Of a DNA stretch of 61,981 bases, positions 34,744 to 43,432 are shown one piece after another. This DNA is from Zoogloea sp. (GTDB lineage: Bacteria > Pseudomonadota > Gammaproteobacteria > Burkholderiales > Rhodocyclaceae): positions 1 through 61,981 of the forward strand of contig JAKLLO010000005.1 in NCBI GenBank assembly GCA_023150095.1. The letters run 5' to 3'. Under the pieces are notes generated by a model, which did no database searches, was not told where the DNA came from, and was given only the letters and a program-made list of their open reading frames with translations. Both the position numbers and the translations under genes were made by a program. How positions within the stretch are numbered: position 1 is the first letter of the stretch; each line of letters begins with the position of its first letter.

Positions 34744-34968
34744 GTGCTGGCCACACGCAAGCTGAACTGGGGCGAGGACCGGGTGATGTTCTTCGATGAT
34801 CAAGGGCGGCTGCGCTCGCTGCTCGCCTCCTGGACCGACGTCGATGAACCCGACGCGTTCACCCAGTGCTCCGCCGGGCGCTCATGGCTGCGTACGGACG
34901 ATCTCATGCACTTGCGAACTCTGGTCGAAGAGGTCGCCAAGGGTCGGCGGACGCGGCGCGGGCGTTAA
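34744..34968 (+). CDS. DUF5372/Y4bD-like small protein
   Basis: A frame giving VLATRKLNWGEDRVMFFDDQ and WTDVDEPDAFTQCSAGRSWL, the pattern I associate with the DUF5372 family found with this recombinase type. The similarity probably begins further up: the frame is open and reads [17 protein letters not shown] before residue 1, but no ATG or GTG is available there, so the start is uncertain (GTG 34744 is the first candidate). The element may have lost its first codons at the junction with istA. Role unknown. Confidence 0.6.
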   Translation: MLATRKLNWGEDRVMFFDDQGRLRSLLASWTDVDEPDAFTQCSAGRSWLRTDDLMHLRTLVEEVAKGRRTRRGR

Positions 34969-35088
34969 GCAAATTACGCCGCATGTGTAAGCTTATAGAC
35001 GCCGCACATCAGCTCATCGCAAGCGTGCGTCGTCTGGTTGGTTTGCGAAAGACTAGAGGTGCTCTTCCTGCTCATGGCCGGTTGGCGC

Positions 35089-35117
35089 TTGACATGATTC
35101 GATGTGCGGCATATTGT
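35089..35117 (+). promoter_or_regulatory. Sigma70-type promoter of the recombinase operon
   Basis: TTGACA (35089-35094), 17 bp, TATTGT (35112-35117), 29 bp before the ATG at 35146. The 9-base word ATGTGCGGC (35102-35110), between the two boxes, is repeated in inverted form as GCCGCACAT near 35012-35020, so the promoter may be under autocontrol. Confidence 0.65.
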
Positions 35118-35145
35118 GCTTTACACGCAGACCGCCTCATTACCC

Positions 35146-35598
35146 ATGGCCAAACGCCCGACCAAGATCGATCGACTGCGCGAGATGGGCATGCTCAACC
35201 CGCAGCCCGAGCGCGTGCGCGCACCGTGGTTCGAGGCGGCGGGCTTCTTCGACGCCAACGACCTGCTGCAGGTGAAGTACGAGATGCTGCGCCACGCCCG
35301 CGAGGACGGCGTCACCAAGGCCGAGGCCGCCGAGCTATTCGGCGTGTCGCGGCCGACCTTCTACCAGGCCGAAGCCGCCTTCGAGCAAGGCGGCCTGGCG
35401 GGGCTGCTGCCGCGTCCGCGCGGCCCGAAGTCAGCGCACAAGCTCACTCCCGAGGTAATGAGCCTGATCGACAAGCACTACAGCGAGGGCGAGCCGATCC
35501 AGGCACGAACGCTGGCGCAACTGGTGCAGCAGCGGCTGGGCGTCACCGTGCACCCGCGCAGCATCGAACGCGCGCTTGCGCGCAAAAAAAAACGCTGA
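35146..35598 (+). CDS. Helix-turn-helix protein of the serine-recombinase element (Y4bC-like)
   Basis: A 150-residue DNA-binding protein beginning MAKRPTKIDRLREMGMLNPQ. The Hin/Mor-like HTH is EDGVTKAEAAELFGVSRPTF followed by YQAEAAFEQGGLAGLLP. The last codons are CGC AAA AAA AAA CGC TGA. This A9 run is a classic slippery sequence, and the -1 frame continues for about 95 more codons without stop (35593-35885). The short form ends at TGA 35598, and the shifted form would add a second domain. The next gene begins inside that extension. Confidence 0.75.
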   Translation: MAKRPTKIDRLREMGMLNPQPERVRAPWFEAAGFFDANDLLQVKYEMLRHAREDGVTKAEAAELFGVSRPTFYQAEAAFEQGGLAGLLPRPRGPKSAHKLTPEVMSLIDKHYSEGEPIQARTLAQLVQQRLGVTVHPRSIERALARKKKR

Positions 35599-35885
35599 CG
35601 CAACGGCACACGGTGCCCTCGCTGCCGGCGCACGCACTTCAGGCCTACGAAGAGTTGCGCGAGCAGGTCGTGCGCGAACAGGCGCGACCCGACGGGCTGG
35701 GTGCCATCGTGTTCCATGGCATGTGGTGCGGCCTGAGCGTGCTGCTGCAGACGCCGCCAACGACACCATTGTCCTCGGCGAGCGCCGCACGCCCGCCATC
35801 CCCGGTGACGCACGATCCACAGCTCGTGCGCCTGCTCGCCAACATGGTGCTGCTGACGCAGTCGAAGGAGGAATATGCCTACTGA
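35593..35885 (+). CDS. -1 frame extension of the HTH protein (Y4bB-like)
   Basis: Open frame that starts right after the A9 run and reads TLTQRHTVPSLPAHALQAYE, then ELREQVVREQARPDGLGAIV and FHGMWCGLSVLLQ. Codon positions look coded, and I see no separate start codon or ribosome-binding site at its beginning, which favours production by frameshift from the HTH gene. Its last codons overlap the recombinase start and contain its ribosome-binding site. Function unknown. Confidence 0.55.
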
Positions 35886-37965
35886 TCTCGCCATGAAGAT
35901 CGGCGCGGACCACCTGCGCCGCGATGCGTTCCTGTATGTGCGCCAGTCGTCGCTGCGCCAGGTGTTCGAGAACACCGAGAGCACCAAGCGCCAGTACGCG
36001 CTGCGCGACCGTGCGGTGGCCCTGGGTTGGCCAATCGAGCGCATCCACGTCATCGACAGCGACTTGGGACTGTCGGGCGCGCAGGCCGAGGGCCGCGACG
36101 GCTTCCAGCACCTGGTTACCGAGGTCGCGATGGGGCACGCCGGCATCGTGCTCGGCCTGGAGGTCTCGCGGCTGGCTCGCAACAACGCCGACTGGCATCG
36201 GTTGTTGGAGCTGGCGGCGCTGTCGCACACGCTGATCTGCGACGAAGACGGTGTGTACGACCCGGCACACTTCAACGACCGGTTGCTGCTGGGCCTGAAG
36301 GGCACGATGAGCGAGGCCGAGCTGCATGTGCTGAAGTCGCGGCTGCAAGGCGGCATCCTCAACAAGGCCCGGCGTGGCGAGCTCGAGATCGCTCTGCCGG
36401 TGGGGCTGGTGTACGGCCCCGACGGGCGCGTGTGCCTCGATCCCGACCGGCAAATCCAGGACACCGTGCGACTGGTGTTCGACACGTTCCGCGAGACCGG
36501 CTCGGCGTGTGCCGTGGTGCGGCGCATGCGCGCGCAGCACATCCTGTTCCCTCGGCGCATCGCCCGCGGCATCGGCAAGGGCGAGGTCTTGTGGGGTGAG
36601 CTGGACCACTCTCGGGTGCTGGAGGTTCTGCACAACCCGCGCTACGCCGGTGCCTTCGTCTACGGGCGCAGGCGGACCTCCTACAACGCCAACCTCAAGC
36701 AGGTGCAATTGCAGCTCAAGCGCGAGAACTGGCAAGTGCTGATCCGAGACGCCCACCCGGGATACATCTCGTGGGAGGAGTTCGAGCGCACCGAGCTCGC
36801 GTTGCAGCGCAACGCCGTGGGCTTCTCGACGAGCCTGCGCGGTGGCGCGCCGCGCGAGGGCATCGCCTTGCTGCAAGGTCGCGTGCTGTGCGGGCGCTGT
36901 GGTTCGCGCATGCGCGTGCGCTACGACCATCAAGAGGGGCGGCAGCAGCGCCCCTACTACTGCTGCAACGAAGGCTCTGTGCGGCGCGCCGAGAGCAGGA
37001 ACTGCCAGTGGGTTCAGGGCACCGAGATCGATGCCGCGATCAGCGCGTTGCTGCTGCAGACGGTGGCGCCGGCAGCCATCGACGTGGCGCTGGCCGTGCA
37101 GCAAGAGATCGCACAGCGCGTCGAGCAGGCTGCCGCGTTGCGAAGGACACAACTGCAGCGCTGCCGCTACGAGGCCGAGCTTGCCCGGCGCCGCTACGTG
37201 AAGGTCGATCCCGACAACCGGCTGGTCGCCGACGCGCTGGAGGCCGAATGGAACGAGCGGCTGCGTCAGCTCGATGCCCTGCAGCGCGAGCACGAGCGGC
37301 AGCAGCAGGCCGACCAGACACTGCTGGACGAGCCGTCGCGCCAGCGCGTCGTCGATCTCGCGCAGGACTTCCCTCGCGTGTGGAACGATCCCAGGACCAG
37401 CGCCTTGCAGCGCAAGAAGATGCTCGCGTTGATGATCGAGGACGTCACGCTGGTCAGCGGCGCGCAGGTGGCGGTGCACATCCGCTGGCGCGGCGGCCAC
37501 AAGCAGTCGTTCACCGTCGACAAGCCCAGGCCGATTGCTCTCGTGCGCAAGACGCTGCCGCAGGTCGTGCAGTTGATCGACGAACTACTGCAGACGTGCA
37601 CCGACGTCGAGGTCGCCAAGCGGCTAAACCAGCTCGGCCATCGCAACTGGCGCGGCGACTCCTTCACCCACAAGAAGGTCCGGCTCGTGCGCATTACCTA
37701 TGGCCTGAAGAGCCGCTTCCAGAGGCTGCGCGAGCGCGGCATGCTCACCAGCGGCGAACTTGCCCAGCGCTTCGGCGTGTGCCCGACAACGGTGAACCAC
37801 CTGGGGCAGCAAGGCATCCTCAAGCGGCACGCGTACGATAGCGACCACCGCTACCTGTACGAGCCGCCAGGCGATGTCACCTTCATCAAGGGTGCGGGCA
37901 GCCGCTACGGTGGACGGCCGCCTCAGCTAATTCCTGTTCCACCAACCGCACAAGGTGCACTATGA
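35875..37965 (+). CDS. Large serine recombinase (Y4bA-like)
   Basis: A 696-residue large serine recombinase. The resolvase domain shows the nucleophile in LYVRQSSLRQ (Ser at about 22-23) and the catalytic Arg cluster GLEVSRLARNNADW. The recombinase domain follows (LHNPRYAGAFVYGRRR), then a zinc ribbon with CGRCGSRMRVRYDH and YCCNEG, a coiled coil (LRQLDALQREHERQQQADQT) and an unusual C-terminal HTH (LTSGELAQRFGVCPTTVNHL). AAGGAGG stands 5 bases before the ATG. It appears complete and would move its element or resolve copies of it. No attachment core could be defined beyond CCTTG at both junctions. Confidence 0.88.
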   Translation: MPTDLAMKIGADHLRRDAFLYVRQSSLRQVFENTESTKRQYALRDRAVALGWPIERIHVIDSDLGLSGAQAEGRDGFQHLVTEVAMGHAGIVLGLEVSRLARNNADWHRLLELAALSHTLICDEDGVYDPAHFNDRLLLGLKGTMSEAELHVLKSRLQGGILNKARRGELEIALPVGLVYGPDGRVCLDPDRQIQDTVRLVFDTFRETGSACAVVRRMRAQHILFPRRIARGIGKGEVLWGELDHSRVLEVLHNPRYAGAFVYGRRRTSYNANLKQVQLQLKRENWQVLIRDAHPGYISWEEFERTELALQRNAVGFSTSLRGGAPREGIALLQGRVLCGRCGSRMRVRYDHQEGRQQRPYYCCNEGSVRRAESRNCQWVQGTEIDAAISALLLQTVAPAAIDVALAVQQEIAQRVEQAAALRRTQLQRCRYEAELARRRYVKVDPDNRLVADALEAEWNERLRQLDALQREHERQQQADQTLLDEPSRQRVVDLAQDFPRVWNDPRTSALQRKKMLALMIEDVTLVSGAQVAVHIRWRGGHKQSFTVDKPRPIALVRKTLPQVVQLIDELLQTCTDVEVAKRLNQLGHRNWRGDSFTHKKVRLVRITYGLKSRFQRLRERGMLTSGELAQRFGVCPTTVNHLGQQGILKRHAYDSDHRYLYEPPGDVTFIKGAGSRYGGRPPQLIPVPPTAQGAL

Positions 37966-37972
37966 AGTCAAC

Positions 37973-38736
37973 GCCTTGTCGCGGGGGTGCGCCGGGCGCG
38001 CAGCCAGTACCGCGCAGCCGTAGTGACGGGCGAATTCCTCGTAGGTGCGGTTGGGTTCGGGGTCGTAGCGGTCGGGAGTCTTAATGAGCGAGCGGGTCTG
38101 GTCGGGCACGATCAGCCGAGGCACGCCGCCGATGAACTCCAGCGCCTGCACCTGCGCGCCGATCCAGTCGGCGGTGGTCTGGCGCGGCGTGGCGCAGGCA
38201 TAGGTGTAGCTCGATGCCCCGAGCGTGGCCACGAAGATCTGGGCCTGCGTGATCTCGCCGGTGGCGGCGTCGACGATGGGCACGGTGGAGCCGGCGTAGT
38301 CGACGAACAGCTTCTCGCCGGCGATGTGGATCTGGCGCATCGAGCGCTGCTGGTTCTTGGCGAACTCGCGGTACTTGATGCAAAAGCTGGTGTACTTGTA
38401 GGCCAGCGGGTTGCCCTGGGCGTACTCCTCCCACAGCAGCATCAGCGTGACGCCCGCGCGCTTGAGTTCCTGGTGCACAACGCCGAAGTCCGGAGCCAGT
38501 TGGTGGCTGGAGCGCGGCACCGCCGGGCGGTACAGACGGGCCTCCAGGTCGTCGTCGCTCAGGGTCTGAGCAGTGTCCCAGTCGAGGCCGGCCACGCGGG
38601 CCAGCGACACGTACTTGCCCACCACGCTCTTGGAGATCTTCAGCGCGCGGCCGACCTCGTTGTAGCTCAGCCCGGCCTGCAGGTGCAGGCGCAATGTCTC
38701 TCGGATTTGTCGCATCGTGACTCTGTTGGTTGGCAT
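37973..38736 (-). pseudogene. istA: istA transposase, 5' half
   Basis: N-terminal 254 codons of IstA: HTH region MRQIRETLRLHLQAGLSYNE and SKSVVGKYVSLARVAGL, then the integrase core with KLFVDYAGSTVPIVD (first catalytic Asp) and LIVPDQTRS (second). It is cut after PRDKA by the serine-recombinase element; the third catalytic residue lies in the other half. The ATG at 38736 gives MPTNRVTMRQ. Inactive alone. Confidence 0.9.
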
Positions 38737-38803
38737 CGGCTCGGACAGCAAAAAAGCCGTGAGCCTGAGGCCGGTCAGAAAATCACTTGCGCGCCACCCC
38801 CGT

Positions 38804-38920
38804 CGTCCACGATCCCGCTGAAACGGCGTCCACGATCAAACTGAAACGCCGTCCACGATCACGCTGAAACCCCGTCCACGATCAGCCTGAAATGCCGTCC
38901 ACGATGGGCTGAAATACGCA
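38804..38920. repeat. Five 23-bp repeats at the IS21 right end
   Basis: CGTCCACGAT starts at 38804, 38827, 38850, 38873 and 38896, each followed by a CTGAAA word, with an exact 23-bp step. The last copy runs into the terminal GCTGAAATACGCA. The regular array of direct repeats resembles a CRISPR at first sight, but its spacers are only a few bases. Confidence 0.85.
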
Positions 38921-39879
38921 AACAGCCACGAACGAGCCGCGCGAAGGGTCTGCTCATGCCTGAAGAAGGACGGAGTGAAGTGGGGCCAGCTCGGCCGGTG
39001 GTCGCCGACGCTCTGACCGGCGGCCTCGCTCATCAGCACCGGAACCCGCGGCAAGGCCGGGCAACGGCGACCGGACGCCTGCCCAGTCAGGACACGCAAT
39101 GGCGGCAACGGCGAGTCGAAAAGCCGATTGACCATCGTCAGCAAGTGCGGCCGTGCGGGCGGACGCGCCTGCTGGCTGGCGGCGTATCGCCCGGTGCTCC
39201 AGTGCCGGTTGCGGGATCCCGGCGCCTTGACGACATCGCGCGCGAAGGCCGCCCACCTGCGCATGAGCGCTGCGGCTTGGGCGGACAGCGGCTCACAGCG
39301 GCCGGCGGGCCGGGCCAGCGAGGGCACCCAATCACGTCGACAGTGCACACAACACAGCGGACTCAACGCCAGGGGCCGGCCCAAGGCGTAGGCGATGGGG
39401 TGGTCGCACTGCGAGCAACCGCCTCGAAGGGCCAGGTCGTGGACCGGGCAGCGCTCGACGTGATGCCACTGAAACCACGTTCCATGAAACCCCGACGCCA
39501 GACAGCTTGGGCAATACCGTAGCTCGGTGGCGGCCTGCGACACATTCGCGCCGGGCAACGACACGCAGAATGCGTCGAGCACGTCGCGCGGCGAGGTCTC
39601 CATGAACTTGGCCAGGGCCGCCAGATCCCAGCGCACGGCGATGCGAAGATCCATTGTGGCCGTGCCAGCCGTGCCGTCGTCGGCCGCGAACAGCCGGGCG
39701 ATCTCAGCCACGCTCATGCGGTTGCAGAACGAGAACTTCGACAGTCGCATCCAGATCGACTCGCCAGGGCTGGACCACTCGGGCCGGGCCGTGTAGCGCC
39801 AGCCGATCTCCGGCAGGGCCTGAAGCCTGGGGTCGCACTCGACGATCGAGTTCGCCGCCGGGCCGCCTGCGCTGAACAC
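38921..39879 (-). pseudogene. tniQ: tniQ of Tn2, 5' fragment
   Basis: First 320 codons of a TniQ-family target selector, beginning at GTG 39879 (TTG 39885 is possible) 14 bases after tniB. Zinc ligands are visible in LRYCPSCLASGFHG, ERCPVHDLALRGGCSQCDHP and LCCVHCRRDW. It is cut at SWLF by the IS21-family insertion. Reconstructed length is 459 residues, ordinary for TniQ and shorter than Tn1's 672-residue protein, so the two transposons likely choose targets differently. Confidence 0.85.
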
Positions 39880-39893
39880 CGTCAATGCAGGGC

Positions 39894-40889
39894 TCAGGGC
39901 AGGCGGATCTGACCGAAGCTGGTGCGGCCGGCCCGGCGTGCCAGCACGTAGCGGCTGCGTTCGACCATGCCACCCCAGAACTGCTGGGTGAACTGCAGCG
40001 TGGGCGTGTCGGCGTTGTTGGACGAGCTGCTCAGCAGGGCGGCCTCGATCGCGGCGGTGAAGTACTTCATCGGGATCTCGGGCGGACCGTCGAGCTGGGC
40101 CGTGTAGTGCGCGTCCTCGAAGGCGCGCCATAGCTGCGGGCCCGAGGAGGCCAGGCGCAGCCCGGCGGAGTATGCGCGCGGGACGAAGAAGCGCGTGTAG
40201 GACCATCCTGAACCGAGCGGATACTCGCTCAAGGCGTCGTAGGCTGTCATCACCAGGGTGCACTCGGCTTCGGAGGCGATGCCCTTGAACGGCAGCTCCT
40301 CGATCATGAAGCGCGCGACGATCTGCTCCTTGTCCTGGGCCTGCAGGGCCGCCTTCTGCGCGAGCAGCTGATGCTGCCCGAGCAGAAACGTGAACAGTCG
40401 TACGTCGTTGATCTCGAGGTCGTCGTGCAGGTCGCGCAGCCATTCGTATTCGATCTCTCGCAGGTGCTGCGCCTCGTCGATGAAAAGCACGACCTTGTTG
40501 TCGCCGCGGCTGTCGGTGACTTGGCGCAGCTTGTGGACCAAACGGGCACGCAAGGACGCCTTCGGTGCCGCTGGCTCGGCGGGATGTCGCACGGTCGAGA
40601 GGAGCTCGGCGAAGAAGCTGTTCTCCGAGGGCGCCATGGGCCGCATGCAGCGCATCTTGTAGAGCGACAGTTTCGGCTCGCGGCGCTGCAGATCGGTCAT
40701 CACAAAGTCGATGGCGCAAGTCTTGCCGATGCGCGGCCGGCCGTGGATGAGCGCGCCGCCGATGAACATGAACAAGCACTCGTCGACCAGAGAGATCAAG
40801 GCCTTGATCGACGGTGTGGGCACCCGGTAGATCCGCCGCTTCAGCGGGTGCTCGTCGATTGAGCGCGGGCGCAGGATGTCTTCGGTCAT
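39894..40889 (-). CDS. tniB: TniB/TnsC-type AAA+ ATPase (Tn2)
   Basis: A 331-residue AAA+ ATPase. Walker A ALIHGRPRIGKTCAIDF lies at about 48-58 and Walker B KVVLFIDEAQHLRE at about 133. Sensor-type Asn/Arg region DVRLFTFLLGQHQLL follows. It sits between tniA (15-bp gap) and tniQ (14-bp gap). It shares order and motifs, but little detailed sequence, with the tniB of Tn1, so the two elements are separate lineages. Appears intact. Confidence 0.86.
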   Translation of the reverse strand: MTEDILRPRSIDEHPLKRRIYRVPTPSIKALISLVDECLFMFIGGALIHGRPRIGKTCAIDFVMTDLQRREPKLSLYKMRCMRPMAPSENSFFAELLSTVRHPAEPAAPKASLRARLVHKLRQVTDSRGDNKVVLFIDEAQHLREIEYEWLRDLHDDLEINDVRLFTFLLGQHQLLAQKAALQAQDKEQIVARFMIEELPFKGIASEAECTLVMTAYDALSEYPLGSGWSYTRFFVPRAYSAGLRLASSGPQLWRAFEDAHYTAQLDGPPEIPMKYFTAAIEAALLSSSSNNADTPTLQFTQQFWGGMVERSRYVLARRAGRTSFGQIRLP

Positions 40890-40903
40890 GGGCCTGTCTC
40901 GGT

Positions 40904-42769
40904 TCAGCAGTTCTGGATCTTCAGGTCGCTCAGGTCCAGCAGTGGTGCGGCTGCGGGCCGCGCCGGCTCGGACGACCTTGGCTGGGGCTCCAGGGGTGCG
41001 GGCTGCGAAGCCGCTTGGAGCTGGAGCTCGAGCGTGCCGTGCTTGCGGCCGCGCTTGCCTTGTCGGCGCTGGGACTCGGCAAAGATCTGGACCGGATCCT
41101 GCTCACCGGCGAACCGGAGCTTGCCGACGCGGCGCTCGCGCAGAATCTTGCGCCGCAGGCGAAGCGTGTGGCGGCTGTAGCGCCAGCCGTCCTGCACGTA
41201 CAAGCGGCCCAGATCGGCGCCGTTGGGCAGGTAGGCCCAGGCCTCGCGCACGTCGTTGGGATTGATGTAGACGCGGATGCGCTGCCGGCTGAGCCCGCTG
41301 GTGCGCTGCAGCACTTCGTTGGTGTAGCGCGCGCCGTAGAGGCTGACGTAGTGGGCGACGCTGCGCGCGACGTTGCCACGCACGGTCGCCAGGTGAACCG
41401 ATTGCAGCTGGTGCAGCCGCGAGCGCAGCGCCAGTGGCAGTGTTCTGACTGGCGTGCGATGGTGATCGACGGCCAGTTGCATCGCCTCAAGCGGCGTGCG
41501 CCCGTTCAGGCCGTCGTGCGGCGTGGCGTGGTAGTTGGCGATGCACACGTCCAGGAGCTCCTCGAGCTCGGCCAGGGTGATCAGCAGTGCGACCGGAACC
41601 GCGCGCCCGCGCTTGCCCAGCGGATCGTCCGGATGGCGGCCGGTGGTGCCATGCACCTTGCGCGACATTCTCTCGGTGAGCGAGCCGAAGAACCGTTCAA
41701 TGAACGGTCGTACCGTCGGAGAACCCACCGGCCCGGCCTCGAGCCGGCAGCCGACGAAACGGCAGATGGGCTCGAACGTGTCCTCGCTCAGGTGGGAGGC
41801 GGCGTTGTCGACCTTGAGGGTGTCCCAGCACGCGTAGTTCAGCTCGGGCATCACGTCGGCCACGAAACCCGCGCCGCGGTGGTAGCCGATGCCGGGGATG
41901 ATGAAGTCGCGCCGGCGCAGCTTCGGCCGCAGCGCGTCCTGCAGCGCCGAGAGCACGTCGTGGTGGTCGTACTCGGGAGCGGGCACAAGCTGCCAGCCCA
42001 GCACTACCCGGGTGGCCACGTCGATGAGCGTGACGACGAACAGGCGCTCGCTCTCGATGTCGACGCTGACGCCGGTGTTGTCGATGTAGCGGACCCGCAC
42101 GCGCAGATCGAGCTTGTGGCCGTCGAGTTCGACGACGCTGTAGGGTCGTGAGGTTGCGTCCCAGGCCCCGGCGGCGCTGCCGACCTGGCGCAGCGGCACG
42201 CGTTGCTCCAGTCGCCTGTGGACCCATACCGACAACGCTCGGTATCCCATCTCGTCGTAGTTGAGCGGGTACTCATCGGTCTTGAGCCCAGCCTCGCGCA
42301 ATGTTGCCAGCAGCTTGAACTGGACGTCGCGCAGTCCGAATAGGCGACCGTTCTTGGTCATGCCCAGGCGGTCGCCGGCGATCTCGCGCTCGATGATGCG
42401 CGGCAATTCGGGGAACCGCTCGAACAGTTGCCCCAGGGCACCGGACAACCCGCCGCGAGTCGCACGCCGCCGCGCCGGGGAGCGACGCGTGTACTGGCCT
42501 GTGCGGCTGTGTGGGATCAGTGCCCGCAGGCCCTGGATGCGGCCGTCGGCGTGAGGAGCCAGGCAGCGCGCGACCAGCCGCATGACCGAGGCGCGATGGA
42601 TGCCGGTCTCACGCTCGACAGAGGCCAGGCTGCTGCCGCCAAGGTAGGCATAGATGGCGCGCTCGCGGCGCTCGAAGGTGTCCCGTCGCTCGTCGGACAG
42701 GGCTGCGACATCCACACCCGGCCAGGTGCGCGGGTCGGCCAGTGCCTCTGGCACCTCACTGCGGCGCAT
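40904..42769 (-). CDS. tniA: TniA/TnsB-type DDE transposase (Tn2)
   Basis: A 621-residue transposase (642 if GTG 42832 is used). N-terminal HTH region VERETGIHRASVMRLVARCL is followed by the integrase core with VVELDGHKLDL (first Asp), TLKVDNAASHLS (second Asp) and RPFIERFFGSL (Glu), a clear D-D-E set. The mu-C-like part includes VAHYVSLYGARYTNEVL. The C-terminal tail (PLLDLSDLKIQNC) may contact TniB. Start 42769 is used because it overlaps the tnsA stop by 14 bases and begins at the conserved part. Confidence 0.86.
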   Translation of the reverse strand: MRRSEVPEALADPRTWPGVDVAALSDERRDTFERRERAIYAYLGGSSLASVERETGIHRASVMRLVARCLAPHADGRIQGLRALIPHSRTGQYTRRSPARRRATRGGLSGALGQLFERFPELPRIIEREIAGDRLGMTKNGRLFGLRDVQFKLLATLREAGLKTDEYPLNYDEMGYRALSVWVHRRLEQRVPLRQVGSAAGAWDATSRPYSVVELDGHKLDLRVRVRYIDNTGVSVDIESERLFVVTLIDVATRVVLGWQLVPAPEYDHHDVLSALQDALRPKLRRRDFIIPGIGYHRGAGFVADVMPELNYACWDTLKVDNAASHLSEDTFEPICRFVGCRLEAGPVGSPTVRPFIERFFGSLTERMSRKVHGTTGRHPDDPLGKRGRAVPVALLITLAELEELLDVCIANYHATPHDGLNGRTPLEAMQLAVDHHRTPVRTLPLALRSRLHQLQSVHLATVRGNVARSVAHYVSLYGARYTNEVLQRTSGLSRQRIRVYINPNDVREAWAYLPNGADLGRLYVQDGWRYSRHTLRLRRKILRERRVGKLRFAGEQDPVQIFAESQRRQGKRGRKHGTLELQLQAASQPAPLEPQPRSSEPARPAAAPLLDLSDLKIQNC

Positions 42770-43379
42770 GAGTCCAGCCCCGCGGGCCACGGGGACCTCG
42801 ACGTAGCTCGATGCCGAGATGCCAGGGTGCACTCTGCAGATCCGGGCTGACGAGGCTTCCCTCGTGCAGGCAGGCGATCACGGAGGTCCGCACCAGTATC
42901 GGGTCGGTGCGGGCAAACTGGTGCTCGACATCGACGAGGCGCGCCTGAGGGCCCACGAAATCGAGCACCTCGGCCTGCAGCGGCTTGAGGCTCAAGGGAC
43001 TCGCCGAGCTCAGGTACGGCAGCAGCGATAGCCAGTTGGTGATCCAGTGGCGGTGCCGCTGGAGTTCCCCAGTGGATATCACCTGCACGAGCGGGTCGGC
43101 CACGCCCTCGCAGTCCTGAGACGTATCGACGAGGCGCAGCCACACTGGCGCGCCTTCTCGCAAGGCCCAGAAATCGGCCTGCGGGCAAGGCCTGCCGGGC
43201 TTGCCCGACGAAGGCCTCTCACAGTATCGGGTGACGCCCGGATGCGCCTCGATCATGACCCACAGGTGGAGTTGCTCCGCTCGCGTGAACAGGAGCGTGC
43301 GGCCCAGCTTGGGCGCCCAGACGTGATGCAATGTCTGCCCGGGACGGCGCTGGACGGGCAGGGCGATAGGCTCGGTCAT
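42756..43379 (-). CDS. tnsA: TnsA-like endonuclease (Tn2)
   Basis: A 207-residue protein upstream of tniA in the position of TnsA, the PDDEXK-type enzyme that cuts the 5' strand ends in Tn7-like cut-and-paste transposition. Visible pattern: VTRYCERPSSGKPGRPCPQA followed by DFWALREGAPVWLRLVD, which fits the TnsA N-terminal core (E, D and a following beta-strand), although the usual Q-x-K is unclear. ATG 43379 (MTEPIALPVQ) is chosen over the longer frame. The call rests on position and weak motif; without an active TnsA, Tn2 would form cointegrates. Confidence 0.66.
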   Translation of the reverse strand: MTEPIALPVQRRPGQTLHHVWAPKLGRTLLFTRAEQLHLWVMIEAHPGVTRYCERPSSGKPGRPCPQADFWALREGAPVWLRLVDTSQDCEGVADPLVQVISTGELQRHRHWITNWLSLLPYLSSASPLSLKPLQAEVLDFVGPQARLVDVEHQFARTDPILVRTSVIACLHEGSLVSPDLQSAPWHLGIELRRGPRGPRGWTHAPQ

Positions 43380-43432
43380 GCGAGTTGCTCGCAGGCGGTG
43401 CCTTGGCGCGGATGGGATGCGTCTGGACAACC

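Larger units (their letters stand above)
34644..37972 (+). mobile_element. Serine-recombinase element inserted in istA
   Basis: A 3.33-kb unit placed exactly between CCTTG and GCCTTG of istA, with no target duplication, as expected for serine recombinases. It carries a DUF5372-like ORF, an HTH protein with a frameshift extension, and a 696-residue large serine recombinase, all on the plus strand. From memory the gene set matches the y4bA-y4bD module repeated on the Rhizobium plasmid pNGR234a. Confidence 0.8.
32674..38920 (-). mobile_element. IS21-family element inserted in tniQ (itself interrupted)
   Basis: Ends are TGCGTATTTCAGC on both sides in inverted orientation. A perfect 6-bp duplication AACAGC flanks it (32668-32673 and 38921-38926). 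It carries istA and istB on the minus strand. Total 6247 bp, or 2918 bp after removing the serine-recombinase element at 34644-37972. The ends carry multiple 23-bp repeats, the usual IstA-binding layout of the family. Confidence 0.92.

Noticed and set aside
38804-38920. Regular direct repeats that look like a short CRISPR array
   Set aside because: Period is only 23 bp with repeat-dominated units and no real spacers; copies occur at the other IS end in inverted orientation, so they are IS21 terminal repeats.
38836-40779. 647-codon minus-strand frame spanning tniB and tniQ
   Set aside because: Only its last third is the TniQ frame; the first part is an out-of-frame reading of tniB.
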